This document shows, in pieces, positions 45,419 to 56,069 of a DNA stretch of 64,000 bases. The stretch comes from Dasypus novemcinctus (Eukaryota; Chordata; Mammalia; Cingulata; Dasypodidae). The notes beneath the pieces were generated by a model, which searched no databases, had not been told where the DNA came from, and saw only the letters and a program-made list of their open reading frames with translations. The first letter of the stretch is position 1; each line of letters starts with the position of its first letter. The stretch lies in assembly GCF_030445035.2 (NCBI RefSeq), contig NC_080699.1, positions 806,001 to 870,000 of the forward strand, read 5' to 3'. Both the position numbers and the translations under genes were made by a program.

Positions 45419-46390
45419 TTACACTCTCCTCCATCTCTGACTGTCCTGTTTTTTCCTTTCTTCCTGCAGAATTCCCTTAAGAATTTCTTGAAGGGGAGGG
45501 TTCTTGTTGATATACTCTTTCAGTTTCTGTTTATCTGTGAATATTTTGAACTCTCCATCATTTTTGAATGCTAGTTTAGCTGGATAGAGTATTCTTGGTT
45601 GGAGATTTTTTTCCTTTAGTACCTTGACTATATCATACCACTGCCTTCTTGCCTCCATCGTTTCAGATGAGAAATCAGCACTTAATCTTATGGAGTTTCC
45701 CTTGTATGTGATGGTTTTCTTTTCTCTTGCTGCTTTTAGAATTTTTTCTTTGTCTTGAGCATTGGATAATTTGACAAGTATATGTCTTGTGGTGGGCCTG
45801 TTGGGGTTTATGACCAGTGGAGTGCACTGTGCTTCTTGGATATGTACATCTGTCTCTTTCAGTAGATTTGGGAAGTTTTCAGCTATTATTTCCTGCAACA
45901 CTCCTTCTGACCCCTTTCCCTTCTCTTCTCCTTCTGGAATGCCTATAATACGTATGTTTGAGCGTTTTGCGTTATCATTCAGGTCCCTAAGTCCTATCTG
46001 GATTTTTTCTACCTTTTTATTGACCACTTCTACTATCTGTTTGATTTCCAATGCACTGTCTTCCACATCACTAATTCTCTGCTCTGCCTCTTCTAGTCTG
46101 CTGATATTTGCTGCAAGTGTATTTTTGATTTCTTGAATTGTGGTGTTCATTTCCATCATATCTGTTATTTTTTTGCGCATGTCTGCAATTTCCCCTCCAA
46201 GTGTTGTCTTCACGCTGTTAACCTCTTTCATTACTTCATCAAATTTGTCGGTGATAAATGTTCTGAGATCTTTCATTGCTTGTGCGAAGTCCTGCCCCCC
46301 TTCCTGATTTTCAGTTTGTTGATTGGATTCAGCCATGTTTTCCTGATTACTGGTTTGGTTTGTAGATTTTTGTTGCTGTCTTGTCAACAT
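45419..46390 (-). CDS. ORF1 (L1): L1 ORF1 protein (RNA-binding chaperone)
   Basis: 323 codons, unbroken, near the 338 of human ORF1p. In sequence order it has a long coiled coil (about residues 20-145, e.g. [13 protein letters not shown] through [13 protein letters not shown]), an RRM (about 150-245, from [11 protein letters not shown]) and a C-terminal nucleic-acid-binding domain (about 250-320, with [18 protein letters not shown]). The protein trimerises on L1 RNA and acts in the ribonucleoprotein for retrotransposition. It lies upstream of ORF2 in the same direction, with about 80 bases between its stop and the likely ORF2 start. An intact frame of this length in a retroelement argues for a recent insertion. 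Confidence 0.93.
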   Translation of the reverse strand: MLTRQQQKSTNQTSNQENMAESNQQTENQEGGQDFAQAMKDLRTFITDKFDEVMKEVNSVKTTLGGEIADMRKKITDMMEMNTTIQEIKNTLAANISRLEEAEQRISDVEDSALEIKQIVEVVNKKVEKIQIGLRDLNDNAKRSNIRIIGIPEGEEKGKGSEGVLQEIIAENFPNLLKETDVHIQEAQCTPLVINPNRPTTRHILVKLSNAQDKEKILKAAREKKTITYKGNSIRLSADFSSETMEARRQWYDIVKVLKEKNLQPRILYPAKLAFKNDGEFKIFTDKQKLKEYINKNPPLQEILKGILQEERKKQDSQRWRRV

Positions 46391-47887
46391 TTTTTCTTTG
46401 ACGGGTTTAATCAGTTCCTTAGCTTCTTTGTCTAGTCTTGGAGATTAATTAGCTGTTGTTTTTGCGTGAGTGTTATATCTTCTCTTTGTCACTTTGTTCT
46501 TCTTATTCCAATTTCTTATTGCTAGTTAAGCTCACTTTAAAGGAAAGTATTGGTGCTGGGGAAAGTCAATTGTGTAAGGAAGGAGAAAGTGTGAAGTAGT
46601 ATTGGTGATATATGTTTACAAAGCAACAATATGAGTTCTGGGAGGATGGAGGTTAGATCATGTAAATTGTGTAGAGTTATAGTAGTAGGAAAGTACCTAT
46701 AATGAGGTAGACGACTGAATATGGGAGGAATGTCGTATGTACTAAGAGGCTGTTGTTTTCGTGAGAGAGGGAAAGAGAAAAGAAAGGTAATAGTTTCAGG
46801 GACGAATACCAGATGGAAAACTAAACAAAGGTATTAGAAATTAAGAGTTAGACACTTTGTGGATCAAAGAAAGGGAGATGGAATATAGGAGAGATAGCAG
46901 ATGGTGGAGGATATCAAGTTGTAGGGGAAAGGGGATAGTGTAGATAGGCTAAATCTATTCACAGAGAAATGAGGCAGTGGAGGGTGAGGAAACCCAGCAA
47001 ATGTGAGGTATTTCCTGTAGGACCTATTGTATTGTTAAGGTAAAATAGTATAAGAAGAATATTGGGGACAAGAAAGAGAGGGTTGAAAAAAAAAAAAAAA
47101 GAACAACAAGAACAACAACAACAACAAAAAATTAAAAAATTAAAAATAAAAAAACAAACAAAAAAAAACCCAAAGAACAGAAACCCCGCCGCCAGGCTCG
47201 GCTGGGCTCAGCTGGGCTCCGGTCCCCCGCCCGCCGCCCGCCGCGGCTCGGCTGGGCTCGGCTGGGCTCGGCTTTCCCGCCCGCCGCCTGGCGCGGCGCA
47301 GCGTGGCTCAGCTCTCCCGCTCACCGCCCGGCGTGGCGCGGCTGGGCTCGGCCGAGCTCAGCTGGGCTCCGCCCCTCCGCCCGCCGCGGCTCAGCCGGGC
47401 TCGGCCGGACTCGGCTACCCTGGCCGCCGCCCGCTGGGGCTCCGCGCGGTGCTAGCTGCCTCGGCTCCACCTACCCAAGGAGGGAATCCTCCACACGTAG
47501 CTGGGATCTCCGTGTATATTTCACAGATGGATCCTCTCTGTTACCTTCCCTCCAAATCGATGTCCAGACACCTCTGGACCAGGAAAAATCCCGAAACAGC
47601 CGGTCCCAAAGAGTCTCCGACGCCTCCCAGCCGATTCCCCCCAGGAGCTAGTAACCGGGAAGTTCACTCAGCCGCCATCTTGCCTCCCCCTCCTGAAAAG
47701 TCCCAATTTATATCTGATAGACCAGTCCTTTCCGTTACCTTCCCACCAAATCGATGTCCAGACACTTCCTGCCCTGAAAAAATCCTGAAAAAGCCTGGTC
47801 CCGGAGAACCTCCAGCGGTGCCCAGCTGCCTCTTCCCAGGAGAGACGGCAAGGCAAGCTCACTCAGCCACCATCTTGCCGGAAGTCC
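46391..47887 (-). promoter_or_regulatory. 5' UTR / promoter of the young L1
   Basis: The 5' end (high plus coordinates) has two imperfect tandem units of 194 bp: TTACCTTCCCTCCAAATCGA at 47541 and TTACCTTCCCACCAAATCGA at 47735. Each unit carries the motif GCCRCCATCTTGCC, in transcript sense GGCAAGATGGYGGC, at 47671-47688 and 47868-47879. This matches the YY1-type motif near L1 promoter starts. Next is a very CpG-rich block at 47180-47460 made of GGCTCGGCTGGGCTC-like units, then an AT-rich stretch to ORF1. CpG-dense and monomeric 5' ends are typical of L1 promoters. Confidence 0.7.
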
Positions 47888-48047
47888 GGAATTTTTTTAT
47901 TTTAGTACCTTGAATATGTCATACCCCTGCCTTCTTGCCTCCATAGTTTCAGATGAGAAATCAGCACTTAGTTTTATTTAGCTTCCCTTGCATGTGATGG
48001 TTCTCTTTTCTCTTACTGCCTTCAATATTTTCTCTTTGTATTGAGCA
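47888..48047 (-). mobile_element. Older L1, ORF1 part beyond the young insertion
   Basis: Continues the older L1 after the young L1: TTTTAGTACCTTGAATATGT to TTGAGCATTG matches ORF1 of the young copy at about 45612-45765. Ends there by 5' truncation and meets the 12-bp target duplication at 48048. Confidence 0.88.
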
Positions 48048-48395
48048 TTGTCCAGTTTTGATGTAGTAAGAATATCCACAATAATCCAAAAAAGCTATTA
48101 TTTATACTCCTTGCCAGATTTTTTCCCTATTTTTAAGCCAAAATAAATTGACTTTGGCAATGATACGAGAATCCATCTATAGCTGGACATTAAAGAGATT
48201 CACAAAAATATATAATATTTAATATCACTATTTTTTTGTTTGGAAAGTATAGTTATTTTTCACGTTAAAAAGTATGGGCTTATTATCTTATTAATTAACA
48301 AAGAAATATTTTTAAATGAGTCAGTTTTAATTTTTAATAGGTCAGTATCGCTGTTTAAATGTGTCCTGAGGTTCTGAGACCTCACTTGACCTAAG
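48048..48395 (+). mobile_element. hAT DNA transposon fossil, right half
   Basis: Continues the transposase sequence that stops at 31929: AAGAATATCCACAATAATCC and GAGAATCCATCTATAGCTGG, then the 3' region AAAGTATAGTTATTTTTCAC and an end near CCTGAGGTTCTGAGACCTCA. The conceptual C-terminal words (LDIKEIHKN) fit hAT dimerisation domains of the ZBED/SCAND3-like type. Confidence 0.7.
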
Positions 48396-48547
48396 CTGCC
48401 TGATATCAGGAAATTACCAGTAAAGCAGATGCTTGAGGCTGTGTGTCTCTGTTCCTGGGTTGCCTGGTCCTTCAGTGTCCTGTATCTTCCTTATCCTTGC
48501 TCTTATCAGGCTGACTTGGGGCAAGACCTGTCATTTCTTTTCTTCCT

Positions 48548-48655
48548 CTAGAAAGTGGCTCCATGGAGATATGCTAGCCTTGCTCTGTCCTTCTCCAGCA
48601 CATACCTGGCATGTAGTTGGTACTCAGCACATCTCTTTTGAATGAATGAGTAAAG
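48548..48655 (+). repeat. L2 LINE 3' end
   Basis: Order AGAAAGTGGCTCCATGGAGA, CTCCAGCACATACCTGGCAT, GTAGTTGGTACTCAGCACAT and GAATGAATGAG fits the L2 3' end. It is followed by a short (TG)n. Confidence 0.75.
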
Positions 48656-49307
48656 GTGTGTGTGTGTGTGCTGGGACTGAAATTTATATGGAATTTGTCT
48701 CCTAAGCCTGTATTAGTTCAACACTTCCATTAAATAGCAAATAACAACAAGTTCTAATAGTAAGGACCAATGATTTTGAAGGAACCCTAGTGCTATCTAG
48801 TCAAGGGTTGCTTTTGATTTAGAGAACTCTTAGGTGATCTTTAGATAAAAAGCTAACAACTCTGCCTGTGTAAATAGCTGCTTTAAACCCAAGGGGCCCA
48901 TAAACTTTGGGCAAATGGAGTCTTAAATGAAGGCGTGTCCCCTCCACAAATGACAGGCAGGTGGCATGCCAGTCGTGGCCTCCCCCCACATGAAAACGCC
49001 TGTGGGAAGTATCCCCACCTGAAACCCTGCTCTCCGCCCATCGCCTCTTTGTTGTGCTTTATTGTGGTTGCACCTGTTCGCTCCTGAGCGTTTACTGAGG
49101 GCTGGAGGAGGTAAAACGCTGAGCAGGCACAGCCTGTACCCTGTAGGAGCGTCTGTGTGGCTGGGGATGCCACACAGAGGGTGACCAGCTCAGGTGCGTT
49201 GACAAGGGCAAAACTCTACGGCAGGAAATAAAGGCCCAAGTCATTTGGGACCTGGGGACAAGGGGGCAAAGCTATGTCACAATGGAAGTATTTCTGTAGA
49301 GCTGGAT
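48656..49307. other. Unassigned sequence with a short TG run
   Basis: GTGTGTGTGTGTG at about 48657-48672. Otherwise no recognised gene or repeat. Confidence 0.45.
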
Positions 49308-49733
49308 ATATTTTTTTTAAGATTTATTTTTTATTTATTTCTCTCCTCTTCCCACCCCCCACCACCGCAGTTGTCTGTTCTCTGTGTCCATCTGCTGCGT
49401 GTTCTTTTTTGTCCACTTCTGTCATTGTCAGCGGCACGGGAATCTGTGTTTCTTTTTGTTGCGTCATCTTGCTGTGTCAGCTCTCTGTGTTTACGGCACC
49501 ATTCCTGGGCAGGCTGCACTTCTTTTGCGCTGGGCGGCTCTCCTCACGGGCGCACTCCTTGCACGTGGGGCTCCCCTACGCGGGGGACACCCCTGCGTGG
49601 CAGGGCACTCCTTGCGCGCATCAGCACTGCACATGGGCCAGCTCCACATGGGTCAAGGAGGCCCGGGGTTTGAACCGCGGACCTCCCATGTGGTAGATGG
49701 ACGCCCTAACCACTGGGCCAAGTCTGTTGTTCC
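49308..49733 (-). mobile_element. DAS-type tRNA-derived SINE
   Basis: A complete-looking copy with target duplication CTGTAGAG(C/T)TGGAT at 49294-49307 and 49734-49747. It closely resembles those at 942 and 18508. Confidence 0.94.
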
Positions 49734-50044
49734 CTGTAGAGTTGGATTTTGACACATAACTTGAAGGAGGTGGATGCTGTGGATTAGAGGAGAGAAACTA
49801 TGGGATTTGAAGAAAGGAGCGTTGGGGAAAGGAATAAACATAAAAACGTTAAAATGAAACTGACAGAACGTTTGGCAACAAGACATGCAGTGTGGTAGGA
49901 AATAGAGAGAGATGAGAAACAGCCAGACTCCAAGCTGAGAGGTTTAGATCTGAAATGATAGTTTCCACCCAGTGGAAATCTACTATGTGAGAGAGGAAGG
50001 AGTGGAGCTTGGAGCTGCTAGAGGCCAGAGACCACTGGGAGGTT
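49734..50044. other. Unassigned sequence
   Basis: Nothing recognised. Confidence 0.4.
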
Positions 50045-50560
50045 GTGGTCGTTTTAGAGCAGTGTTGGCCAGTAGAAATGTCATGCAAGCCACATATGTA
50101 ATTTAAAATTTTAAATGTGGTAACATTAAAAAAAGTGAAAGAGAAAAAAGTGAAATTTATTTAAATAGTATGTTTTATTTAACCTGGTGTATCAAAAATA
50201 TTTCAACATGCAATCAATAAACAAATTGTTAATAAGACATATAACCTTTTCATGCTAAGTCCTTGAATCCTAGTGTATTTACAATCACAGCACATCTCAA
50301 TTTGGAAGCTAAATTTTCATTGGAAATACTTAATCTGTATTTAGATATTATGAATTTACAGTTGAAAAGCAGATTCACTTACGTTGTTCTAAACACAGTC
50401 AAATTTTCCCAATAACTGGATTGAATATAGGTTACTAAATTCAAAATAAAGTTAAGCAAAAGAAAATCATCAGTTCCTTTGCAGTATTAGGCATATTTTT
50501 ACGCGCTCAGTCGGCATATGTGATAAGTGGCTACGTGTTAGACAAATCGGGTCTAGAGAA
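50045..50560 (+). repeat. Old interspersed repeat, family Z copy 1
   Basis: Starts AGCAGTGTTGGCCAGTAGAA and has GAGCCACATATGTAATTT-like text, TTTCAACATGCAATCAAT, then TTTACAATCACAGCACATCT and GTGATAAGTGGCTACGTG. It shares this order with 58495-58770. Probably an ancient eutherian DNA transposon; I do not name it. Confidence 0.6.
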
Positions 50561-51994
50561 CAGACTTGGGGCGATCGCTGAGAACTCGGGTGGAGGACAT
50601 TCCCGTAAGGACAGCCTTGGACTGATGCGCCGAGGAGCAGAGGGAGCAGATCCTGAGGAAAGGACGATGGCTTCGTGGATCTAAGACGCTGATGCTGATT
50701 CCCGACGGCAGGGACGCGGTCCTGCTCGTCTTTCACGTCCTCACCCAGCGCGGAGCTTGTTAAACACCGACTGAACTGGGACGGCCGCTGCAGCTCAGCG
50801 CTTGTGGTTATTTTCAGTTTTCTCAGGACATAGCTGATTTGTTCATATTTGTCTGAACCTGGATATCCACTTTCAGCTTGTTGTCATCAGCATTTGGTCG
50901 CAGAGAGAGCAGAGGGCTTCTGCTTCTCAGGGCCCTAGATCAGAGAACACGGAGCCCAGTGAGGCCTGCAGCTGAGGCGAGCTGGAGCCGGGCGGTCTCT
51001 CTTTTTTCCACTCTTCTACCCCCCACCCTTCCAATCGCTGCTTCTTTCTTAGGATTATTGTCCCCAGCATCTACCTTGGAATAGAATTTGTATGTGGACT
51101 AATGCCCAAAATGAATGAAGAGAAGATTTCCCAGCTCTTCAAAATCCGGGAACTTGTGACCTGGTCCCGTTGTTCCTGAGCTGGAGAGCTCTGGCCGCTG
51201 CGCCGAGAATGGACGGTGGGACGTCCTGCCCCGCAGAAGCCCCACCGGCTCTTCTCAGTGAATGCAGGGTGAGAGGCTGGCCCTGGCCCACCTGCCAGGC
51301 CGGTCCTTCACCACCGGCCCAGCCGAACGGCCGCATCATCTGGGCTTGCTAGTGGTCCGTACTCACTTTTTAAACACAATGCTCGTGTGTGAGATTTTCC
51401 TGGAACGTAAAGTTGTGCATCACAGAATTCATTCATTTGCCCATGTGTTGAGCTTCCCTCCTTCCCTAACAAGCCGTCACTGAGCATTGGCCGTTCACCG
51501 GGCTCCGTGCGGGGGCTCAGAGATGATCAAAGGAGCTGGTCAGCAGGGAGCTGGGAGGGGGCGTGCGTGGAGCTCAAAAAGCAGAGCGTGTGGACGGTGC
51601 TCCAGGGAGGCCACGCGCCAGGCAGCAGAGTCATGGGCCAAGGACCGCAGAACGACCCGGCACTCGCAGGGGCCTGCTGGGTGCGCTGGTGGCAGGGCAG
51701 CTCCAAAGAGCTTCAGGTGCGCTTAGAGGAGCCACGAGCACAAGAGCGATGCCCAGGGCCTCCAGCGCCCCCGCACCCACCGCTGGAGTGCCCGCGGCAG
51801 CTCACCTGGCAAGTGCCGCCTACGTAACGTGCTCTCTCAGGGAGGAGACTCTCAGGGATTAATTTATGTGTAATGTTGGGAGACATGCTTTATTTTGAGG
51901 GAAATGATGCCTCTCGGTAGAAATGATACATTCAGGGCTGAAAAGGGCCTGTTAGAAATCATCAGCTTGTTTTTTATGTGACGAAACAAATATT
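50561..51994. other. Unassigned sequence
   Basis: Partly GC-rich, with overlapping frames on both strands. No gene or firm repeat recognised. Confidence 0.4.
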
Positions 51995-52112
51995 AACATT
52001 CACTCAAATATAAGCTGCAGGCGGGAAGGAATTTTGTCTTTTTCTCCCTGCGTTATTTCCAGCATCTCCCTGTAATAGAGTTTGGCTCATGGTCGACACT
52101 GTGCGTTTGCGT
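51995..52112 (+). repeat. L2 LINE 3' end fragment
   Basis: CAAATATAAGCTGCAGGCGG, AAGGAATTTTGTCTTTTTCT and CCAGCATCTCCCTGTAATAG follow the L2 3'-end layout. Confidence 0.6.
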
Positions 52113-52149
52113 GTGTATGTGTGTGTGTCCGTGTGCATAAGAATGAGTG

Positions 52150-52330
52150 CATAATCAGATACTGAGCATGACTATGCATCAGGCATTGGACTAGGCTCTT
52201 GGCATAAATTATCTCATTTCTTTTTCACAATAAGATGCGGGTATTTATTAACTCCCGTATCACCGGTGGGTGAAACTTGAATAACTTGCTCACGCTAGCA
52301 GATTTGGTAAGTGGAAAAGCTAAGGCCAAA
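52150..52330 (-). repeat. MIR SINE fragment
   Basis: Reversed MIR order: CATCAGGCATTGGACTAGGC, ATAAATTATCTCATTTCTTT, then GAATAACTTGCTCACGCTAG and TTGGTAAGTGG. Confidence 0.8.
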
Positions 52331-52635
52331 GCTTTCTTCGTGCCTCCTTGTGACCGCCTGCCATGCGCGCCTGTTCTCAGGGGAGAAGGTGGAAGCAGTC
52401 CCCAGGGTTGCCTTTCTTGACATAGGAGGGCAACGGGACAAGGCCAGACAGACATATATTGACAAAGTGCACAAGCAAAGGTTCAAGCATCTTGGTGGGC
52501 CCCCGAGCCGGGTGGCGCCAGGAGGCCTCTGTAAGCAGGCCACGTGGCCTCGGGGTAGCGGCTCCAGCAGGGGTGACAGACTGAGCCGGGCAGCTGCCCA
52601 TTGGCTCTCGGGCCCACCCTCTGCCTTCCCCTACC

Positions 52636-53043
52636 TTTTTTTTTTTTTAAGATTTTTATTTATTTATTTATTTCTCCCCCTCTCACCCCCCAGTTGTCTG
52701 TCCTCTGTGTCCATTCACTGTGTGTTCTTCTGTGTTCGCTTTTATTCTTATCAGAGGCACCAGGAATCTGTGTCTCTTTTTGTTGCATCATCTTGTTGTG
52801 TCAGCTCTCCGTATGTGCGGCACCATTCCTGGGCAGGCTGCACTCTCTTTTGCGCTGGGCAGTTCTCCTTACAGGGCGCACTCCTTGCGCGTGGGGCTCC
52901 CCTACGTGGGGGACACCCCTGCGTGGCACGGCATTCCTTGTGCACATCAGCACTGTGCATGGGCCAGGAGGCCCTGGGTTTGAACCCTGGACCTCCCATA
53001 TGGCAGGCAGATGCTCTATCAGTTGAGCCAAATCCGCTTCCCC
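52636..53043 (-). mobile_element. DAS-type tRNA-derived SINE
   Basis: Has poly-T, AAGATTTTTATTTATTTATT and TGTTGCATCATCTTGTTGTG; the reversed head ends CCAAATCCGCTTCCCC. The target duplication is unclear because of CT-rich flanks. Confidence 0.9.
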
Positions 53044-54379
53044 CTTTTTGTTTTTAAAACCCAGCTCAAGTGCCAACTCCTCTACGGTTCTCTGAATCCA
53101 AAGCTGGCAGCTCGCTTGGGGCCTTCGGTACCCTCCTACCTGGATTCGGGGCATGATCCCTGGTAACTTTCCCACCACCAGCCTCCTCGTCGTGGTCTGA
53201 AATCCTTCTCCTCTCCTCCCCAGGTGGACGTACCAGCTAGCTGGCAGGGAAGTGCCTCATGCTCAGGCGTGTGGAGTGCTGGGGCGGCTCAGGTCGTGGC
53301 ACGGGTGCTGGGTGCGGGCTTCTGCCCAGGCAGAAGGAAGCAGGGGGGCCTTTTGCAGCTCAGTGGCCACATTCCCTGCGCATGCCGGGCTTGGTTGTGA
53401 CAAATCAGCTTGTCGGAGGCAGGGCTCTTTCCTGGCCTGGGCCTCTCCCGGCAGTGCAGGACAAAGCGCGTCAGCGCGTTCACCCGTGGCTGTGGACACC
53501 GAGAGGGAAGACCTCTGAAGACTGCCGCTCTCCGTCCAGGGGCCGGGGCGGGCCTGGCGGCGTGTGTGGGCCTGTGTGCGCTGGGGTGTGTCCAGGCTCA
53601 GTGGCTGGGCAGAGGGACTAATGGGCACGTATATTTTGAGAATGATTCCTTGGTGTTTCTAATTCATTACCAGTTGAAGCCTGTTTTAAAGTACAATTGA
53701 CTCAGTTTCTCAGCCGTTCAAGCCTGTTATTATGTGCCGTGTTCAGGATTTAATGCAGTAGTCTGCCCTATAAGAGCTCACCGTCCTGCTTGCCTCGGCC
53801 TCACCCGTTTATGAATTTGTCCAGTTTTCGCCTGGCCACATCCTCCCAGCCCTGCCCCGGGGGAGCTTGGCGGCTGCTTTTGCTCCCCTGCCCTGCCCTG
53901 TGACCCCTGCTCGGCTTTGAAGGTCGCACTCCCCGGGGTGAAATCAGCTCAGGCAGCCGCCCCGCGCCCGGGCACGCGTGCCGCTCGGACGCCTCTAAGT
54001 CTTCGCCCAACTTGACAGACCGCTGCCAGCCCCGTAGAGACACCTGGAGGGCACGGAGCAGCTGCGTCTTGGCTCAGAAGCCACAGTCTCGCCGGCACAG
54101 GGCCGCGCGCCCACCGCGAGGGCCGCCGGGAATGTTCCGGGAAGTGCCAGGATTTAGAAAGGACTTTCCTTTAATCCTCATGGCTGGTTGTCCTCACCGA
54201 GCCTGAGCACTTTACGGGCATTTTGAGCTGTGATTTTCGTGGTGCTACCATATGCCTAATGAAGTGATAATTTATGGGCGCGTGGGCCTGAGGAGCAGGG
54301 GGACCGGTCTGTCGCACACCGAGGCTGAGGCCTGATTCAGAAGCTGCGCACGCTGGGCCCGGGGACACGCGTTGGGAGG
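53044..54379. other. GC-rich sequence, no gene recognised
   Basis: Possible weak L2 resemblance near 53060-53110 (CCAGCTCAAGTGCCAACTCC). Otherwise overlapping two-strand frames only. Confidence 0.4.
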
Positions 54380-55260
54380 ACCTCAATGATGCGCTTCATT
54401 TTTGATCTTCAACGTCAGTGTTTGCGGAAGGCCGCGGGCAGCGGATGTCCTTCCAGCTGGGACGGCCCGAGCCGCAGGAGGTCGTCGCGGCTGAAGGCGA
54501 AGGCCGTCGCCCTGGGGGTGGCAGGCCAGGCTGCGGCTCGGCCTGCGGGCGTCCCGAGGCGGCTCCGGGCTCCAGGCCAAGCTGGCCGTCCCCTTGCAGG
54601 CTCCCTTGGGGTCGGCGCCTGTTCTGGATTCCTGAACGGCCGTCTGAGCCGCCGCGCGGCCCGCCTGCCCCCAGCGCCCCTGACCCAGGCGCCTGCCCCC
54701 CGAGGCCCCCACCCTGGATGGGGCTGGAGTGCCGCTCGCCCGCCGGCCGCCGCCCGAGCTCCTGCCCAGCGCCCAGGCCCTGCTGGTGAGGCGGGCGCGG
54801 GGCCCAGTGAGCGCCCGGGGCCCGGGGAGGCCCCTCCTCGTCGCGGGCACCTCTGCATCGTCCTGTCCTCCTGCCTCCGCACGGGACCCCCGCCGGCGAG
54901 TCCTGAAGCCCCTCGGGGTCCCGCCCCGCCGTGCCCAGGCCGGGCCGGGTGTCCTTGCAGGGCTCCGCGGGTGCCGGTCGGTGGCCTCGCTGCGGCCGTC
55001 ACGTCCACGCGACACAGGCCGGGCATCCCCAAGCTCACGCAGGCCGTCCCCGCGACGTCTCCCGAGGGCCCCGGGCCCTGCTGGGCAGAGCTGCGCGGCC
55101 GCTGCTTCAGGCCCACAGGCCACCAAACCCCTGTCCACGCGGGAGCAGGTGGGCGGGCCCAGCAGGGCAGCCCTTAGAACCGGCTCAGGAAACGCTTCCC
55201 CGAGGGTGTCCCCTATATGGCGTGGGACGCGCTTCAACCACAAACGATCGTCTGTTGTTT
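54380..55260. promoter_or_regulatory. Candidate CpG island
   Basis: The densest GC and CpG stretch outside the L1 5' UTR. CG dinucleotides recur every few bases. Continuous frames of 263 codons (+, 54386-55177) and 286 codons (-, 54383-55243) overlap almost completely, which reflects lack of AT-rich stop codons and not two genes. It could be a promoter of an unseen gene or a GC-biased conversion hotspot. No exon recognised. Confidence 0.35.
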
Positions 55261-55967
55261 ACTGAGATTCGCGTGGACCCCTCGGGCATTTTTATTTGCT
55301 GAGTCTGGCGGTCCTACCTGCACATCCTGAACGTCAGCGGCTCTCGATGGGGGGATTTCCTGCCCGCCTCCCCCGCCCCGGCCACACTTGTCAGTGTCCA
55401 GAGACGTTTCTGAATACACAGCTTGCGGTGTGTTACCGGCGTCTCGTGGGCAGGGCAGGGGTGCAGGGACAGGCCCCCTGACGGAGATCTGCCCAGACCG
55501 AGGGGTGCCAAGGGGTCCCCGCGCCAGCTGCCCTGACTCTCCCCGCCACGCCCTTGGGGGGCAGCCCCGCGCTGACGCTGCCCTCGAGCTTCTCCAGGGC
55601 CTCGGGGACGCAGTTCTGCTGCTAGTGGAGGAGGGGACACTTCCTTTCCCTGCGAGAAGCCTCTGTGGCCGGGTGGTGAGAGGTTTCCATTCACTGCTGT
55701 TACAAACGCCTGGGCTACCGCTGACTTGGGGTCAATTTTCATGAACGTTTCTTGGCCTTAGGGTTTTGGGACCATGAGAACAATGTAAAATCAAACCCTA
55801 ACCCAAACCCCTACGAAGCAAATCCCTAAGTTTTCAAATTTTTTTTTTTTTTTGAGGAGAAAAAACTTTTAATGATTTTGCAAGAACGGATAAAATGGCC
55901 AGCACTCAAATTCTTAAGTAACACTTTTGCCTATGCCCACCTGTCCATTGCCTATCTTTCCATCCAT
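55261..55967. other. Unassigned sequence
   Basis: GC-rich to mixed; ends in a T-run at 55843 and AT-rich sequence. No repeat or gene recognised. Confidence 0.4.
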
Positions 55968-56069
55968 CTCCCTCCCTCCCTCCCTCCCTCCCTCCTTCCC
56001 TCCCTCCCTCCCTTCCTTCCTTCCTCCCTCCCTCCCTCCCTTCCTCCCTCCTTCCTTCCTTCCTTCCAT
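55968..56069. repeat. Pyrimidine-rich (CCCT/CCTT) microsatellite
   Basis: Runs of CCCTCCCTCCCT and CTTCCTTCC form an interrupted tetranucleotide tract of about 100 bp. The frames through it translate to Pro-Ser-Leu repeats and are artefacts. Confidence 0.95.

Larger units (their letters stand above)
38968..47887 (-). mobile_element. Young, nearly complete L1 element
   Basis: An 8.9-kb L1 in minus orientation with 5' UTR (46391-47887), ORF1, ORF2 and a 2.55-kb 3' UTR ending in poly-A (seen as T at 38961-38972). It interrupts the older L1 with an 11-bp target duplication GGAATTTTTTT at 38957-38967 and 47888-47898. The 5' end TTCCGGACTTCCGGCAAGATG is intact, so this is not 5' truncated. The only clear disabling lesion in the proteins is one in-frame TGA in ORF2. 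This seems a young insertion by its intact frames. Confidence 0.95.

Noticed and set aside
54383-55243. Long frames of 263 and 286 codons on opposite strands
   Set aside because: They overlap nearly completely in CpG-rich DNA, and neither shows a domain. Stop codons are simply rare at this composition.
55791-55815. Telomere-like CCCTAACCC
   Set aside because: Only about one exact unit is present with imperfect neighbours. Too short for an interstitial telomere.
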